A stretch of DNA of 61,761 bases from a virus: IMG/VR virus record IMGVR_UViG_3300028581_000044, positions 1-61,761 of that record; one strand, given 5' to 3'. The notes under the pieces are model-generated. The model was not told the origin of the DNA. It made no database searches and saw only the letters and a program-made list of their open reading frames with translations. Below, one piece after another: positions 49,673-59,099 of the stretch. The number at the start of each line of letters is the position of its first letter. The first letter of the stretch is position 1. A program made the translations under genes and the position numbers.

Positions 49673-50470
49673 ATGAGAAAGAATAACACATACAACATTT
49701 TTCTGGACGATTCCAGAAATACTACCGAAGCTTTTTATAAGTTTAACAATCCTATTTATCGTAATGATATCGTAACCATTAAAAGTTACAAGGATTTTGT
49801 TGAACATATAGAAACACAATTTACAAAGGATGGTTCATATCCGGGATTTATCAGTTTTGATTATCACTTATCTAATGTAACTATGCAGGTTACGGAAGAT
49901 AAAACAATTTTCTTCAATGAAGAATGTTATCAGGAAACAGGATTAGAATGTGCTATTTGGATTATCAATTTTTGTAAGAAACATAATCTACCTGTTCCAA
50001 AGTATTTCGTCCACGATGACAATTCATATGGTAAAAGGAAAATTACAAAATTTTTCACAGATTCAGAAAAAGGAAAAACCGTTCCAGATCCTTTTGAAAT
50101 AGTAACACCTATGGAAACACCCATTGTGGAAGTTAATCCAGTGGTTATGGAAGAAACACCCGTTGTGGTGGAAGATACACCCGTTGTGGAAACTATCGAA
50201 GTTTCAGAAACATCAGATGAAAACAAACTTCCTTTTAGTCGTAAAGAATTTTTTGCAATTGTAAAGAGTTATTTAACTTCCGGTCCAAAAAGTAGGGAAG
50301 ATTTAAACGCTATATTAATAACTCAATTTCCAGAAAATACACCAATGAATCAAAAAATGACCAAAATTAATAACCTTTTGGCTATCTATAAGATTCAAGG
50401 AAAGATTGAAAACGTAGGAACACGCAGAAAATCACTTTGGGTATTAACTGAAAATCAAAAAGTTAGTTAA
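49673..50470 (+). CDS. receiver-like (cREC) domain plus C-terminal winged-helix-like domain
   Basis: 265 residues. The N-terminal domain (NIFLDDSRNTTEAFYKF ... ISFDYHLSN) resembles the cyclic-phosphate-processing receiver family, in which an FLDD.R.P motif and a later FDHDL-like motif form the active site. A Pro/Val/Glu-rich linker (ETPIVEVNPVVMEETPVVVEDTP) leads to LPFSRKEFFAIVKSYLTSGPKSREDLNAIL ... VGTRRKSLWVL, winged-helix-like. Function in the phage is unknown. Long structured leader precedes it. Confidence 0.62.
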   Translation: MRKNNTYNIFLDDSRNTTEAFYKFNNPIYRNDIVTIKSYKDFVEHIETQFTKDGSYPGFISFDYHLSNVTMQVTEDKTIFFNEECYQETGLECAIWIINFCKKHNLPVPKYFVHDDNSYGKRKITKFFTDSEKGKTVPDPFEIVTPMETPIVEVNPVVMEETPVVVEDTPVVETIEVSETSDENKLPFSRKEFFAIVKSYLTSGPKSREDLNAILITQFPENTPMNQKMTKINNLLAIYKIQGKIENVGTRRKSLWVLTENQKVS

Positions 50471-50491
50471 CGCTATAAAAAAAGCTATCAG

Positions 50492-50528
50492 AAATTTTTT
50501 TATTTTAAATTAAATTCTTAACATTGTA
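50492..50528 (+). promoter_or_regulatory. promoter (T-tract, 11-nt spacer, TAACATTGTA)
   Basis: AAATTTTTTTATTTTA (50492-50507), 11 nt, TAACATTGTA (50519-50528). It would start the mRNA of the 50553-56030 module. Confidence 0.68.
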
Positions 50529-50552
50529 AAACGAAAATCAAATTAAAATTTT

Positions 50553-51290
50553 ATGGCAACAGACAATAATAAATCTTGGTGGAAAAAAGCGTTGTTTGAT
50601 TCTGAAGCTGGTGGTGAAACAACACAACCAGTACAAACAGTATCACAACCCACACCTACAACTAAAGTTAATACGGTGAGAAAACCATCTCCTGTATTTT
50701 CAACCCCTACACCCACACCAACCATTGTTGATGATGGTGAAGTTGATGAAAGTTATATTAATCATTTATATGACTTCATGACAAAAAACAATTTTCAGGG
50801 ACCGGATTATTATGAATTCGCTAACTCACTCGATGAAATGACAAGTGAATTAGCAGGTGCTTCGGAAGAAAAGATTTTTCAAATGACTTACAAAGTCGCC
50901 TACAAACAAAATCTTCCAGTACCCACTCTTATTGAAACCGCACAAAAATATGTTCAACTATTTACACAACATAAAAAAGAATTTGATGATTATCTCAATT
51001 CTGAATCACAGAAAACAGTTGGTGTAAAGGTTGATGAAAATACGAAACTCCAGAAATCGAATGATGATAATTCCAAGAAGATTGAAGATCTTAGGAAACA
51101 AATCGAAACTATGGAAACTCAAATTGAAACCAATAACACCAAAATCGAAGAAAACAATGTTTTTATCGAAAGTGAATCACAGAAATTGGTTATCAAGAAA
51201 AGTAAATTCGAAAAAGCTTTTACCATCATTATCACAAAGATTAATGATGATATTAGTAAAATTAAACAGTATCTCACAACAATTAAATAA
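50553..51290 (+). CDS. hypothetical protein with C-terminal coiled coil
   Basis: 245 residues. The N-terminal 65 residues are a Thr/Pro-rich flexible region (TTQPVQTVSQPTPTTKVNTVRKPSPVF). A helical domain follows (ESYINHLYDFMTKNNFQGPDYYEFANSLDEMTSEL), then a long coiled coil (KKIEDLRKQIETMETQIETNNTKIEENN). First gene of the module that ends in the ABC transporter. No recognised family; a scaffold or adaptor role is possible. Confidence 0.65.
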   Translation: MATDNNKSWWKKALFDSEAGGETTQPVQTVSQPTPTTKVNTVRKPSPVFSTPTPTPTIVDDGEVDESYINHLYDFMTKNNFQGPDYYEFANSLDEMTSELAGASEEKIFQMTYKVAYKQNLPVPTLIETAQKYVQLFTQHKKEFDDYLNSESQKTVGVKVDENTKLQKSNDDNSKKIEDLRKQIETMETQIETNNTKIEENNVFIESESQKLVIKKSKFEKAFTIIITKINDDISKIKQYLTTIK

Positions 51291-51319
51291 ATTAAACAAG
51301 TAAATTAACAAGTAAAATT

Positions 51320-52330
51320 ATGGAAAAGAAAGTCTGGACAGGATCAGAAAGGGTAATGGGTTATATCGTTGCTCTTGCAATTTTAGGCGGAATCGGATAT
51401 GGACTCTTTATTGTTCTCCCGTTCCTAATTACATTAGTCACCAACCTTTTTATCTTTTTAGGTATGGTAGTTGGTGCAACACTTGTCGTTGGTGTCATCT
51501 GGAACAATCGTAAGATGATTTCCCTCGCCTATCAGATTATCATTAAGAAAATTTGGTCAGCAATGATCAATAGTAATCCAATTGCGATTATGGAAATCCA
51601 GTGTAACACTTGGATAAAACAAAAGGAAAAACTTAATGACAATATTAAACAGTTATCCGCAGCTGAACAGGATCTTTTAAGGGTAATGGAAGAAAATAAA
51701 GACGAAGCTAACGATAAATTTAAGGAAGCTAAAGCCGCAAAGGAATTAGCCGAATCAAGGAATAACCCGGATTACGCTAGGAAATCTAACAAGAATGCGA
51801 TTATGGCACAACGTAGGGTTGAATCCAATAAGATGTTTATTCCCAAACTTCAAGCCATTCAGACAGCACTCAATTATTGTACAAGGGTATATGACGCTTG
51901 GACGGATGATATTGAACTTTTGAAGGACGATATTAGGGAAAAGAAACGTAACCTTTCAATCCTTTCCAAAACAAGTGGTGTTTTTGAAATGGCACAGTCA
52001 TACCTCAATGGTAATTCAAACGAAAGGATTATGTTTGATGAAGCTAACGAAGCATACGCACAGAGAATTTCTGAATATGTTGCCAATATTAAGAGGTTTA
52101 CCGAACAGACTAAGGATTGGGTTTTCAACAAAGATATTCAGGAAGCAATTCAGACTGAATCTGGACAACAGTATCTTTCAATGTATGATGAAGATTCCTT
52201 TGGAAAACTCACAGATTTCAAGGCATTGATGGAAGCTCAGCCAGCAACGTTCGTAGAAGTGTCCGACAACATGAACAAAATTGACACAAATACCTTTACA
52301 AAGGGTAGTTCATTTGACGGTTTAAAATAA
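51320..52330 (+). CDS. membrane-anchored coiled-coil protein
   Basis: 336 residues. Two hydrophobic helices at about residues 12-65 (GYIVALAILGGIGYGLFIVLPFLITLVTNLFIFLGMVVGATLVVGVI) are followed by about 270 residues of long helices and coiled coils (KEAKAAKELAESRNNPDYARKSNKNAIMAQRRVESNKM). The architecture recalls PspA-like membrane-associated proteins, without clear homology. Codon choice here is noticeably richer in G and C than in most of the window. Confidence 0.68.
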   Translation: MEKKVWTGSERVMGYIVALAILGGIGYGLFIVLPFLITLVTNLFIFLGMVVGATLVVGVIWNNRKMISLAYQIIIKKIWSAMINSNPIAIMEIQCNTWIKQKEKLNDNIKQLSAAEQDLLRVMEENKDEANDKFKEAKAAKELAESRNNPDYARKSNKNAIMAQRRVESNKMFIPKLQAIQTALNYCTRVYDAWTDDIELLKDDIREKKRNLSILSKTSGVFEMAQSYLNGNSNERIMFDEANEAYAQRISEYVANIKRFTEQTKDWVFNKDIQEAIQTESGQQYLSMYDEDSFGKLTDFKALMEAQPATFVEVSDNMNKIDTNTFTKGSSFDGLK

Positions 52331-52392
52331 ATAATCAAATCAAATATCAATTAAATCAATTAGTGTTTAACAAATTTAAAAAAGGAGAAATT

Positions 52393-53979
52393 ATGAATTT
52401 TTTTAGAAAACTTGGATGGTTAAGTAAGACGATTATCGCCCTTATCATCATTGTTCCGGCCGCTATCTTTGCATGGCCTCACATTAGTAAAAATCTCGGT
52501 GGTGGTTGATCCGCCGATTTAGTTGGATCTCTTAACACTTGGAGTGGTTTCGCACCTATTGTGTATCTTAATGGTGGAAAAGATGTAAATAAGAATTCAC
52601 GTCTTACCAAAGAGTTTGATCTTACTTTGAAGATTGAACAGATGGATGTTCGTCAGACTTGTATTGACGCTCTTAAAGAAGGTAAGGTAGATTTCATTTA
52701 CACCACCACCGATATTTCACCGACCGAAAATGGTGAAGCATCTGACCTTATGAAGTTGAATGTTGTTCAGATTCTTAAAATTGATGATAGTCGTGGAGCC
52801 GATGTTATCGTAGGTGTCCGTACTATTAAAAGTGTAGCGGATTTGAAGGGACAGAAAATTGCTGTCGCCGTTGGTACAGCATCACATACTCTTCTTTTAA
52901 GGGTACTTGAAACTGCCGGTCTTACACAGAATGATGTGGAACTTGTAAAGGTTTCCGATGGTATTGAATCCGCTAAAATGTTTAAGAGTGGTGAAGTACC
53001 TGTAGCTGTTGTTTGGAGTCCTGACGATGGTGATTGTTACGCAGCTATCGCTGGTTCACATGAAGTATTTTCAACCAAATACGCTCGTAACATTATCATG
53101 GACGGTATCGTTACCACAAAGGCTATTTTCGATAAGAAAAAGAAATCCTTTGAAAAACTGGCTATCGCTTGGTTAACAATCAATGCAGAAACAAACGAAC
53201 TTTGTAAGAAGATTGATCCAAATACTTTTACCGATGAAATTGCTAAAATGGCAGATGGTAAACCGAATAGTATTCCTCCAATGTATGATAGTATCGCTAC
53301 CACTTTTTCCAAAGCTTTCAACGCACCAAAATTCGTTGTAGCAGATGGTATGTATAAGGTAAGGTACGCTACTTATGGTGATAACGTAAACTTCTTCGGT
53401 CTTAACTCAAGTTTTAATGGTGTGGATGGTGATGAACTTTATACCAAAATGACGAGGTCATATACAGAAGTCGGTTTAGCTAAAAACCCACTTCCTTGGC
53501 GTCAGGTATCAGATCCAAGTCTTATTCAAGGTATCACAACTTTGAGTGGTGGAATTCATTCAGCTGAAGGTGAAGTCGTATTCACGAATGTATCCGAAGA
53601 AGTAAAAACTGCAGATGCATCAGCAGTAAAACCAGTTTCAATTGTATTCTCCGTTGGATCTTATACACTCGATGATGAAGCTATGTCAAAAATTGACAGA
53701 GAAATCATCCCAATTGCTAAGGGTGTAGCCGGTGGTTCAAAATTCCGTTTGGAAGGTAATACTGATAAGACTGGTAATTTCCAGAAAAATATCACCCTTT
53801 CACAGAAAAGGGCACAGTCAGTCGCAGACTATATGATTAAAAGAGGTATTAATCCATCTTATATTGTAGCTGTTGTTGGTAACGGTTCAAAGAAACCCGT
53901 AGTTGGTTGTGAATCGGAAAGTACAGAAGAAATGAAATCGAAGAATCGTCGTACTGAATTCCAACTTATCAATAGGTAA
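52393..53979 (+). CDS. ABC substrate-binding protein fused to OmpA domain, with an in-frame UGA
   Basis: A strong AAAGGAG site precedes the ATG at 52393. The first 38 codons encode a membrane or signal helix (IALIIIVPAAIFAWP), then TGA at 52507-52509, after which the same frame continues with SADLVGSLNTWSGFAPIVYLNGG. The binding domain (SsuA/NMT1 type; IKSVADLKGQKIAVAVGTASH, VAVVWSPDDGDC) runs to about residue 390. An OmpA-like peptidoglycan-binding domain ends the protein (FRLEGNTDKTGNFQKNITLSQKRAQSVADYMIKRGI). The binding protein would thus be tethered to cell wall. A GTG at 52561 could start a shorter form. Confidence 0.75.
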
Positions 53980-53988
53980 TTTGTGATG

Positions 53989-54018
53989 GGAGTTCCTACC
54001 AATCGTGGTAGGAACTCC
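53989..54018 (+). terminator. strong hairpin between binding-protein and permease genes
   Basis: GGAGTTCCTACC (53989-54000) and GGTAGGAACTCC (54007-54018) form a perfect 12-bp stem with a 6-nt loop. No T-run follows directly, so it may be a processing or mRNA-stability element giving unequal expression, not a full terminator. Confidence 0.6.
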
Positions 54019-54051
54019 ATTAATATTTTCTAATCGTATAAACCAAACCCA

Positions 54052-54855
54052 ATGAACTTACAAATAAAAGAATTATTTAAAATGGATGGTCAGGTTGACA
54101 ATAAAACCGCGACCATAACACAAGTAATAGGTTGGATTCTTCTCATATTCTTTTGGTGGTTGACTTCAACAATGGGGTGGATTAATAGTCGTATTCTTCC
54201 TAACCCAATAAGTGTTATTATGTCATACGGGGAAATGATCAAAGACCCCACTTATAATTTGATAAATAATACTTTTTATTCGTTGTCAATCAACTTACTT
54301 GGATATGCTGAAGCTATTCTTATAGCTATTCCTCTTGGTTTTCTTATTGGTTTATTTCCAATATTTAGATCTTTAATGAGTAAACAAATTGATTCAGTTC
54401 GATTTTTACCATTACCCGCCGCTACCGGTATTTTTATCTCATTATTTGGTATTTACTATGGTGTTAAAGTTCACTTTCTGGCATTTGGTATCGCGGTATA
54501 TTTGATTCCTGTTATTGTGCAAAGAATTGATGAAATAGACAAAATACATAAACAAACAATTTTAACATTAGGTGCAAACAGATGGCAACAAATAAGACAT
54601 CTTTATCTACCATCTGTCATTTCCAGAGTATCCGATGATATAAGGGTTTTAGTAGCAATATCTTGGACATATGTTGTAGTTGCTGAAATGATTAACAATC
54701 AAGGTGGATTGGGTGGTATGACTTATCCAATATCAAAAGCTTCAAGAAGTGATATGTTATACGCTATTTTATTGGAAATTATATTTATTGGATATTTATC
54801 TGATAAATGTTTCAAGTGGATTGATAAGGTTAGTTTCAAATTTAAACACGTATAA
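54052..54855 (+). CDS. ABC transporter permease, nitrate/taurine (SsuC) type
   Basis: 267 residues with about six membrane helices and the binding-protein-dependent permease signature around residues 165-200 (LTLGANRWQQIRHLYLPSVISRVSDDIRVLVAISWTYVVVAEMI), where the EAA loop contacts the ATPase. N-terminal parts (IGWILLIFFWWLTSTMGW) fit the SsuC/TauC family. It would form the channel of an importer with the ATPase that starts 2 nt downstream. The substrate is unknown. Confidence 0.87.
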   Translation: MNLQIKELFKMDGQVDNKTATITQVIGWILLIFFWWLTSTMGWINSRILPNPISVIMSYGEMIKDPTYNLINNTFYSLSINLLGYAEAILIAIPLGFLIGLFPIFRSLMSKQIDSVRFLPLPAATGIFISLFGIYYGVKVHFLAFGIAVYLIPVIVQRIDEIDKIHKQTILTLGANRWQQIRHLYLPSVISRVSDDIRVLVAISWTYVVVAEMINNQGGLGGMTYPISKASRSDMLYAILLEIIFIGYLSDKCFKWIDKVSFKFKHV

Positions 54856-54857
54856 AA

Positions 54858-56030
54858 ATGTCAAATATATTTACTAAAAAAATTAAACCGGAACCCGTTG
54901 TTGAACCTGTTGTTGAACCTGTTGTTGAACCTATTGTCGAACAAGTTGAAGAACCAAAAATTGAAAATAAGTTTGACGAATTAAAGGTTGAAAACAAATC
55001 AAAACCGGAAATCGAACACAATGAACCAAAAAGAATTGTTCCGAATGGTGATAAACCAGAACCAAAACAAGATATTTTTATCAATACATTCAAAGATTCT
55101 AGTGTTATTGAATTAAATAGTCCGAATCAAAATTACGAGAAAGTAAACATCGTTGATATTGTTAATGTAAAACAAGAATATGATGTAATTCTACAAACCG
55201 TACCCGGGAAAACAGACAGTCCCGGAAACGGAACACAAAAAAAGAGTTCAATGTTTATTAATCCATCTCAACCGAAACCGATTAAAGGGAAAAATGTTGT
55301 CTTTGAAAATCTAAATTTAAGTATTAAAGATATCAAAGGTAGGGGACAATTCGTAACATTACTTGGGAAATCTGGTTGTGGAAAATCAACGATTTTACGT
55401 TATATTTGTGGATTACAAAAACCGACATCGGGTGATATTTATCTTCACGGTTCAAAATTAAAAAGTGATAATCATATTCCTATGGTTTTTCAACAATATT
55501 CATCTTTTCCTTGGAAAACTGTTTTAGATAATGTAGCTCTTCCATTGATTCTCAATAAAGTTCCGTTAAAACAAGCACGTGAACAAGCTATGGAAATGAT
55601 TAAAATTGTTGGTTTAGAAGGTCATGAATCGAAGTGGGCTAAATACCCTATCCTTTCAGGTGGTCAGTTACAAAGAGTTGCCATAGCACGTAATTTGGTT
55701 GCCAATCCAAATTTTTTGTTAATGGATGAACCATTTGGTGCTTTGGATACCGTAACTCGTCGTTCTATGCAGTTATTTCTTCGTAAAATATTTCAAGATA
55801 ATAATGGATTGGATCCAACAATTTTGTTAGTAACACACGATGTCAGGGAAGCTGTTTTTCTTTCATCAGATATTTTTATTCTTGACGCCAACCCAGCAAA
55901 AGTTCGTTGTCATATAGAAATTGATTTACCGAACGAAAGAAAGAATTCCTTAAAAAGAGAAGAAAAATTTCTTGAATATGTAAACTATATTGATGATTTT
56001 TCAGATAAACTCGAAGCTGAAAAGAAATAA
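54858..56030 (+). CDS. ABC transporter ATPase, nitrate/taurine (SsuB) type with long N-terminal extension
   Basis: 390 residues. A 130-residue N-terminal extension begins with PVVEP repeats and is charged and flexible. The ATPase then shows Walker A LLGKSGCGKSTILRYI, Q-loop MVFQQYSSFPWKTV, signature LSGGQLQRVAIARNL, Walker B FLLMDEPFGALD and the H-loop VTHDVREA. It would drive the permease upstream. The extension is unusual and might bind the other module proteins. Terminator-like hairpin follows at 56152. Confidence 0.9.
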   Translation: MSNIFTKKIKPEPVVEPVVEPVVEPIVEQVEEPKIENKFDELKVENKSKPEIEHNEPKRIVPNGDKPEPKQDIFINTFKDSSVIELNSPNQNYEKVNIVDIVNVKQEYDVILQTVPGKTDSPGNGTQKKSSMFINPSQPKPIKGKNVVFENLNLSIKDIKGRGQFVTLLGKSGCGKSTILRYICGLQKPTSGDIYLHGSKLKSDNHIPMVFQQYSSFPWKTVLDNVALPLILNKVPLKQAREQAMEMIKIVGLEGHESKWAKYPILSGGQLQRVAIARNLVANPNFLLMDEPFGALDTVTRRSMQLFLRKIFQDNNGLDPTILLVTHDVREAVFLSSDIFILDANPAKVRCHIEIDLPNERKNSLKREEKFLEYVNYIDDFSDKLEAEKK

Positions 56031-56095
56031 AATATATGTATTTGAATATAATGAATGTAAAAAATGATTCATTATATGTATTTAGATATAAAAAA

Positions 56096-56145
56096 GGTAA
56101 CTTACTCCGATGAACTCCTGTTTAGATTAAACACTTAAAGTTGCC
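56096..56145. other. small stem-loop element after the ABC operon
   Basis: GGTAACTT (56096-56103) pairs with AAGTTGCC (56138-56145, one G-U) and encloses GTTTA-GAT-TAAAC (56120-56132). It lies between the ABC operon stop and its terminator. It could be a small RNA or a 3' UTR element; no known class matched. Confidence 0.35.
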
Positions 56146-56151
56146 AATGAC

Positions 56152-56183
56152 AAAACCCAGATTTATCTGGGTTTTTGTTTTTT
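56152..56183 (+). terminator. intrinsic terminator after ABC operon
   Basis: ACCCAGA / TCTGGGT with a 4-nt loop, flanked by AAAA and a long T-rich run on the plus strand. The converging minus-strand gene ends inside it. Confidence 0.82.
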
Positions 56184-56372
56184 ATACAATACGAAATTTT
56201 GACCACCACAATTTTTTTTTCTCATATTGAAATTATCCTCACAAAAATATTGATCGAAAGGATTCATAAATTGTTTCACACATTTATCACATGACCATTT
56301 TTCCGATTGTTCTTTTTCGTATTGTTTGATTATTTTTAAAGCATTTTTATATTCATCTTCTGATACCATCAT
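56163..56372 (-). CDS. small zinc-ribbon-like protein
   Basis: 69 residues. A charged helix (SEDEYKNALKIIKQYEKEQSEKW) is followed by CDKCVKQFMNPFDQYFCEDNFNMRKKNCGGQ, four Cys that could bind zinc. The start overlaps the clamp-loader stop. Function unknown. Confidence 0.6.
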   Translation of the reverse strand: MMVSEDEYKNALKIIKQYEKEQSEKWSCDKCVKQFMNPFDQYFCEDNFNMRKKNCGGQNFVLYKKQKPR

Positions 56373-57322
56373 TCACTAATTATTTTTTTCAAATCTGAAA
56401 TATAAGAAACCAAATGTAAAACAGGATCTACCGTAAAATCATATTCCGCGTTATATTGTTTTGATACACCAATCAATTTAAACCCCTTACTTTGTATTAT
56501 ATCCAAATTATTGTCAATCATATACTTATAGAAAGGTCTCCCCAAAATAACCATCAATTCTTTGGGTCTATTGGTATAATTATCAACCACAAATTCATAA
56601 ATATTATCTAATGTAGTTTTCCCATTCATTATGAAGTTATAAATATCTGTAAATGATTCCTGTATGATTATATTTTCTTGACCGGAAATATAAATTTCTT
56701 GAATCCCTTGAACAGCTCTTCTTAAATCTGGGAAATATGTTGTTATTAATTTATTAATTGTATCATCAGATACTTGCATTTCCGCGTGTTTGACGACCGC
56801 TGATAAATATTTGAAATAACCATCGTGTAAGAATTTTCTTTCTTCATCATCAATTGGATCAAATTTTAATATAGTGAATCTGGATAATAAAGCATCATTA
56901 TTAACACATGATAAATCATTCATCGTTATAATGAATCTAACATGTTTATCGAAATCTTCTACAAAAGCTTTAAACCCTTCTTTAAATTCCGGTGTTGAAT
57001 TTTCAAATTCTTCAAGATAAACATATTTTCTTTTATCTTCAGATTTAATTAATGGTGATCTCATTGTGGTACAGAATTCATCTAATTCATCTCTTAAAAT
57101 ATCAACCTTACCATAAAGAGATGCATTTATTCTCTTAAAAGATTTATCCTTTAAAAGAATTCTTGTAACTGTTGATTTTCCTGTTCCACTATTTCCATGT
57201 AACAAGAAATTCATATTGAATCCATTTCCAATTAAACTTTTAACTCTTGGTAAGAGAACCATCTGGTTCAATGTTTTAGGACGATAATATTCCCAAAATA
57301 GATCATTTATAAACTTCGGCAT
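56369..57322 (-). CDS. sliding-clamp loader ATPase (T4 gp44-like)
   Basis: 317 residues of the AAA+ clamp-loader type. N-terminal FWEYYRPKTLNQMVLLPRVKSLI, Walker A HGNSGTGKSTVTRIL, a Walker B-like YVYLEEFENS, sensor 1 FIITMNDLS and the SRF arginine finger in ALLSRFTIL. It opens the DNA polymerase clamp with a gp62-like partner. Length is close to T4 gp44 (319). The C-terminal collar region is divergent. Confidence 0.8.
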   Translation of the reverse strand: MPKFINDLFWEYYRPKTLNQMVLLPRVKSLIGNGFNMNFLLHGNSGTGKSTVTRILLKDKSFKRINASLYGKVDILRDELDEFCTTMRSPLIKSEDKRKYVYLEEFENSTPEFKEGFKAFVEDFDKHVRFIITMNDLSCVNNDALLSRFTILKFDPIDDEERKFLHDGYFKYLSAVVKHAEMQVSDDTINKLITTYFPDLRRAVQGIQEIYISGQENIIIQESFTDIYNFIMNGKTTLDNIYEFVVDNYTNRPKELMVILGRPFYKYMIDNNLDIIQSKGFKLIGVSKQYNAEYDFTVDPVLHLVSYISDLKKIISE

Positions 57323-57375
57323 AATTACTTTTTAATTTATATTTTATACCGAAAAATAAGATAAAGGTTTAAAAA

Positions 57376-58416
57376 TTAGGCACTATTTATTCCAAGTCTT
57401 GCTGGATCCAGAAAATATTTTGTTTTTGGAATTATCAAATCATCACTACCATTTACTTTTTCAACACCATAAAAAGCATTAGTTGTCATTCCAGCATCAC
57501 CGGGTAATGGTTTTCTATCTTTATAACCAGCGGAAAAACTTGTAGTTGGGATTGTTATAGGTCTCATAGATTTATCTCGTATTTCAAAATGTAAATGTGG
57601 ACCAGTTGATTTTCCGGTATTACCAACTTCACCAATTTGTTGTCCTTTCACAACATCATCACCTTGTTTAACAAGAATTTTACTCAAATGCCCATAAACG
57701 CATTCAAATTTTCCACCTTTAATTGTAATTTCTAAATGAATATGATTACCGTAACCATTATATCCAAATTCAGCTTTAGTAATTTTTCCACCACTAATAG
57801 CATATACAGGATCACCTATTTCACCATCATAATCAACACCACCATGAAATTCCCAAGGACCGGGATTACCTAAAATTCTAAAACCAAAAGGACTTGTTAT
57901 CCTACAACCATTTTTACCCATTGGATGACAAAAATCACCATCAAATTTCAATATAACTGTTGGTCTAAATGAGTCCGATGCATTTTGATTTGTATCACTA
58001 TAAGAATATCCACCATAATCCACAATAGTTGTATCTTCTTCCACTTCTTCATAATCACTAGTGACACCAGATAAAGATGTAAAAGCATCATCAGGATCCA
58101 TTCCTATTTCTTCAAAATATTCAGGATTGTTTTTCTGAATATATTCAAGTTTATTTTTTTCATCTTTTTTTGTTGAATCACCCAGTGCGTTATCCAAATT
58201 TTGAGCCATTACTCCCGGGTTTTCTGGATCTGGTGCACCAGTCTTTTCTAAAGTATTAGTTGATGGTGTGGCAGCAACTGCTTTCTCTGTCTGTTTGTTT
58301 GTTTCAGTTTTTACAGATTCCTTAGCTTCTTTTCCGGTATAATCACTTTCTTTATAATTTTCTTTGTTCATATCGACATTATCATCTGTCATAGGATCAT
58401 TTTGTCTTGTTGCCAT
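57376..58416 (-). CDS. M23-family peptidase, probable baseplate or tail lysin
   Basis: 346 residues. The N-terminal 170 residues are low-complexity and charged. The C-terminal LytM/M23 domain has zinc ligands in FHGGVDYDGEIGDPVYAISGG and GPHLHFEIRD, plus GNHIHLEITIKG. It cuts peptide cross-links of peptidoglycan. Its place beside the gp5-like OB-fold gene suggests it replaces the lysozyme domain of T4 gp5 and helps the tail tube pierce the cell wall. Confidence 0.85.
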   Translation of the reverse strand: MATRQNDPMTDDNVDMNKENYKESDYTGKEAKESVKTETNKQTEKAVAATPSTNTLEKTGAPDPENPGVMAQNLDNALGDSTKKDEKNKLEYIQKNNPEYFEEIGMDPDDAFTSLSGVTSDYEEVEEDTTIVDYGGYSYSDTNQNASDSFRPTVILKFDGDFCHPMGKNGCRITSPFGFRILGNPGPWEFHGGVDYDGEIGDPVYAISGGKITKAEFGYNGYGNHIHLEITIKGGKFECVYGHLSKILVKQGDDVVKGQQIGEVGNTGKSTGPHLHFEIRDKSMRPITIPTTSFSAGYKDRKPLPGDAGMTTNAFYGVEKVNGSDDLIIPKTKYFLDPARLGINSA

Positions 58417-58418
58417 AT

Positions 58419-59099
58419 TTATTTCAATTTCTTTACTTTTTTATTATCAACAATGAAAACGTTTTTGGATTTAAAATTATCTTTAATAGCTTGATATTCA
58501 GTTAAAAGAGCGTCTATTTCTGGTTTAAGAACTGGACTTGATAAATTACCCACTAAAGAACTTGGTTTTATAAGAGCGTTTACAAATTTATCAAACCAAT
58601 TTAACCAATGGGTTGTTAATAAAGCTGGTTGATTTGCATCTACCGTTCCCAATGTTACTTTCCCTTTATTGTCTTTTAATTCTAGATTTATATTCTTATC
58701 ATTTATCGTTATTTTGTTGAATAAATAATCGAGTGTTATTGCTTTATCATCAACAAATACTTGACAATTATTATCAAATGTAAGAGCGGTGAAACCAGCA
58801 TATTCATCATCACTTAATTCTTTCAATTTCTTCTCCAAATTAACATTAAAATATACACTTGCAATATAATATGGTTGATATTGATCACCCCAAGCAAAAG
58901 CTACAGATACAACTTTTCCCACCGCGGGTACATTGAAAGATTTACCATCAACCGAACCTGTTGGTGAAGCATATGGTATATCTTCAAGAGGAATATCATC
59001 AAATACACTTTGAACTCTAACTTTTATACGACCTCTTTTATTTGGATCCTTGTTATCTTCAACAATTCCAAAAAATATTTTATTATCTAAAAATTTCAT
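58419..59099 (-). CDS. gp5-like baseplate hub protein (OB-fold)
   Basis: 226 residues. The N-terminal OB domain reads FFGIVEDNKDPNKRGRIKVRVQSVFDD, IPYASPTGSVDGKSFNVPAVGKVVSVAFAWGDQYQPYYIASVYF, typical of gp5 and VgrG-related hub proteins. The C-terminal part has repeating short strands (VDDKAITLDYLFNKITINDKNINLELKDNKGKVTLG), perhaps a beginning beta-helix. No lysozyme domain is inside; a separate M23 peptidase gene is downstream. Confidence 0.75.
   Translation of the reverse strand: MKFLDNKIFFGIVEDNKDPNKRGRIKVRVQSVFDDIPLEDIPYASPTGSVDGKSFNVPAVGKVVSVAFAWGDQYQPYYIASVYFNVNLEKKLKELSDDEYAGFTALTFDNNCQVFVDDKAITLDYLFNKITINDKNINLELKDNKGKVTLGTVDANQPALLTTHWLNWFDKFVNALIKPSSLVGNLSSPVLKPEIDALLTEYQAIKDNFKSKNVFIVDNKKVKKLK

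Noticed and set aside
52393-53979. Genome-wide recoding of TGA
   Set aside because: Several nearby genes clearly end at TGA, for example at 7391 and 3459, and long frames otherwise do not contain it.
56091-56145. Hammerhead ribozyme or fluoride riboswitch
   Set aside because: CCGATGA and ACTCCTG are suggestive but the rest of either consensus is absent and no gene follows on the plus strand.
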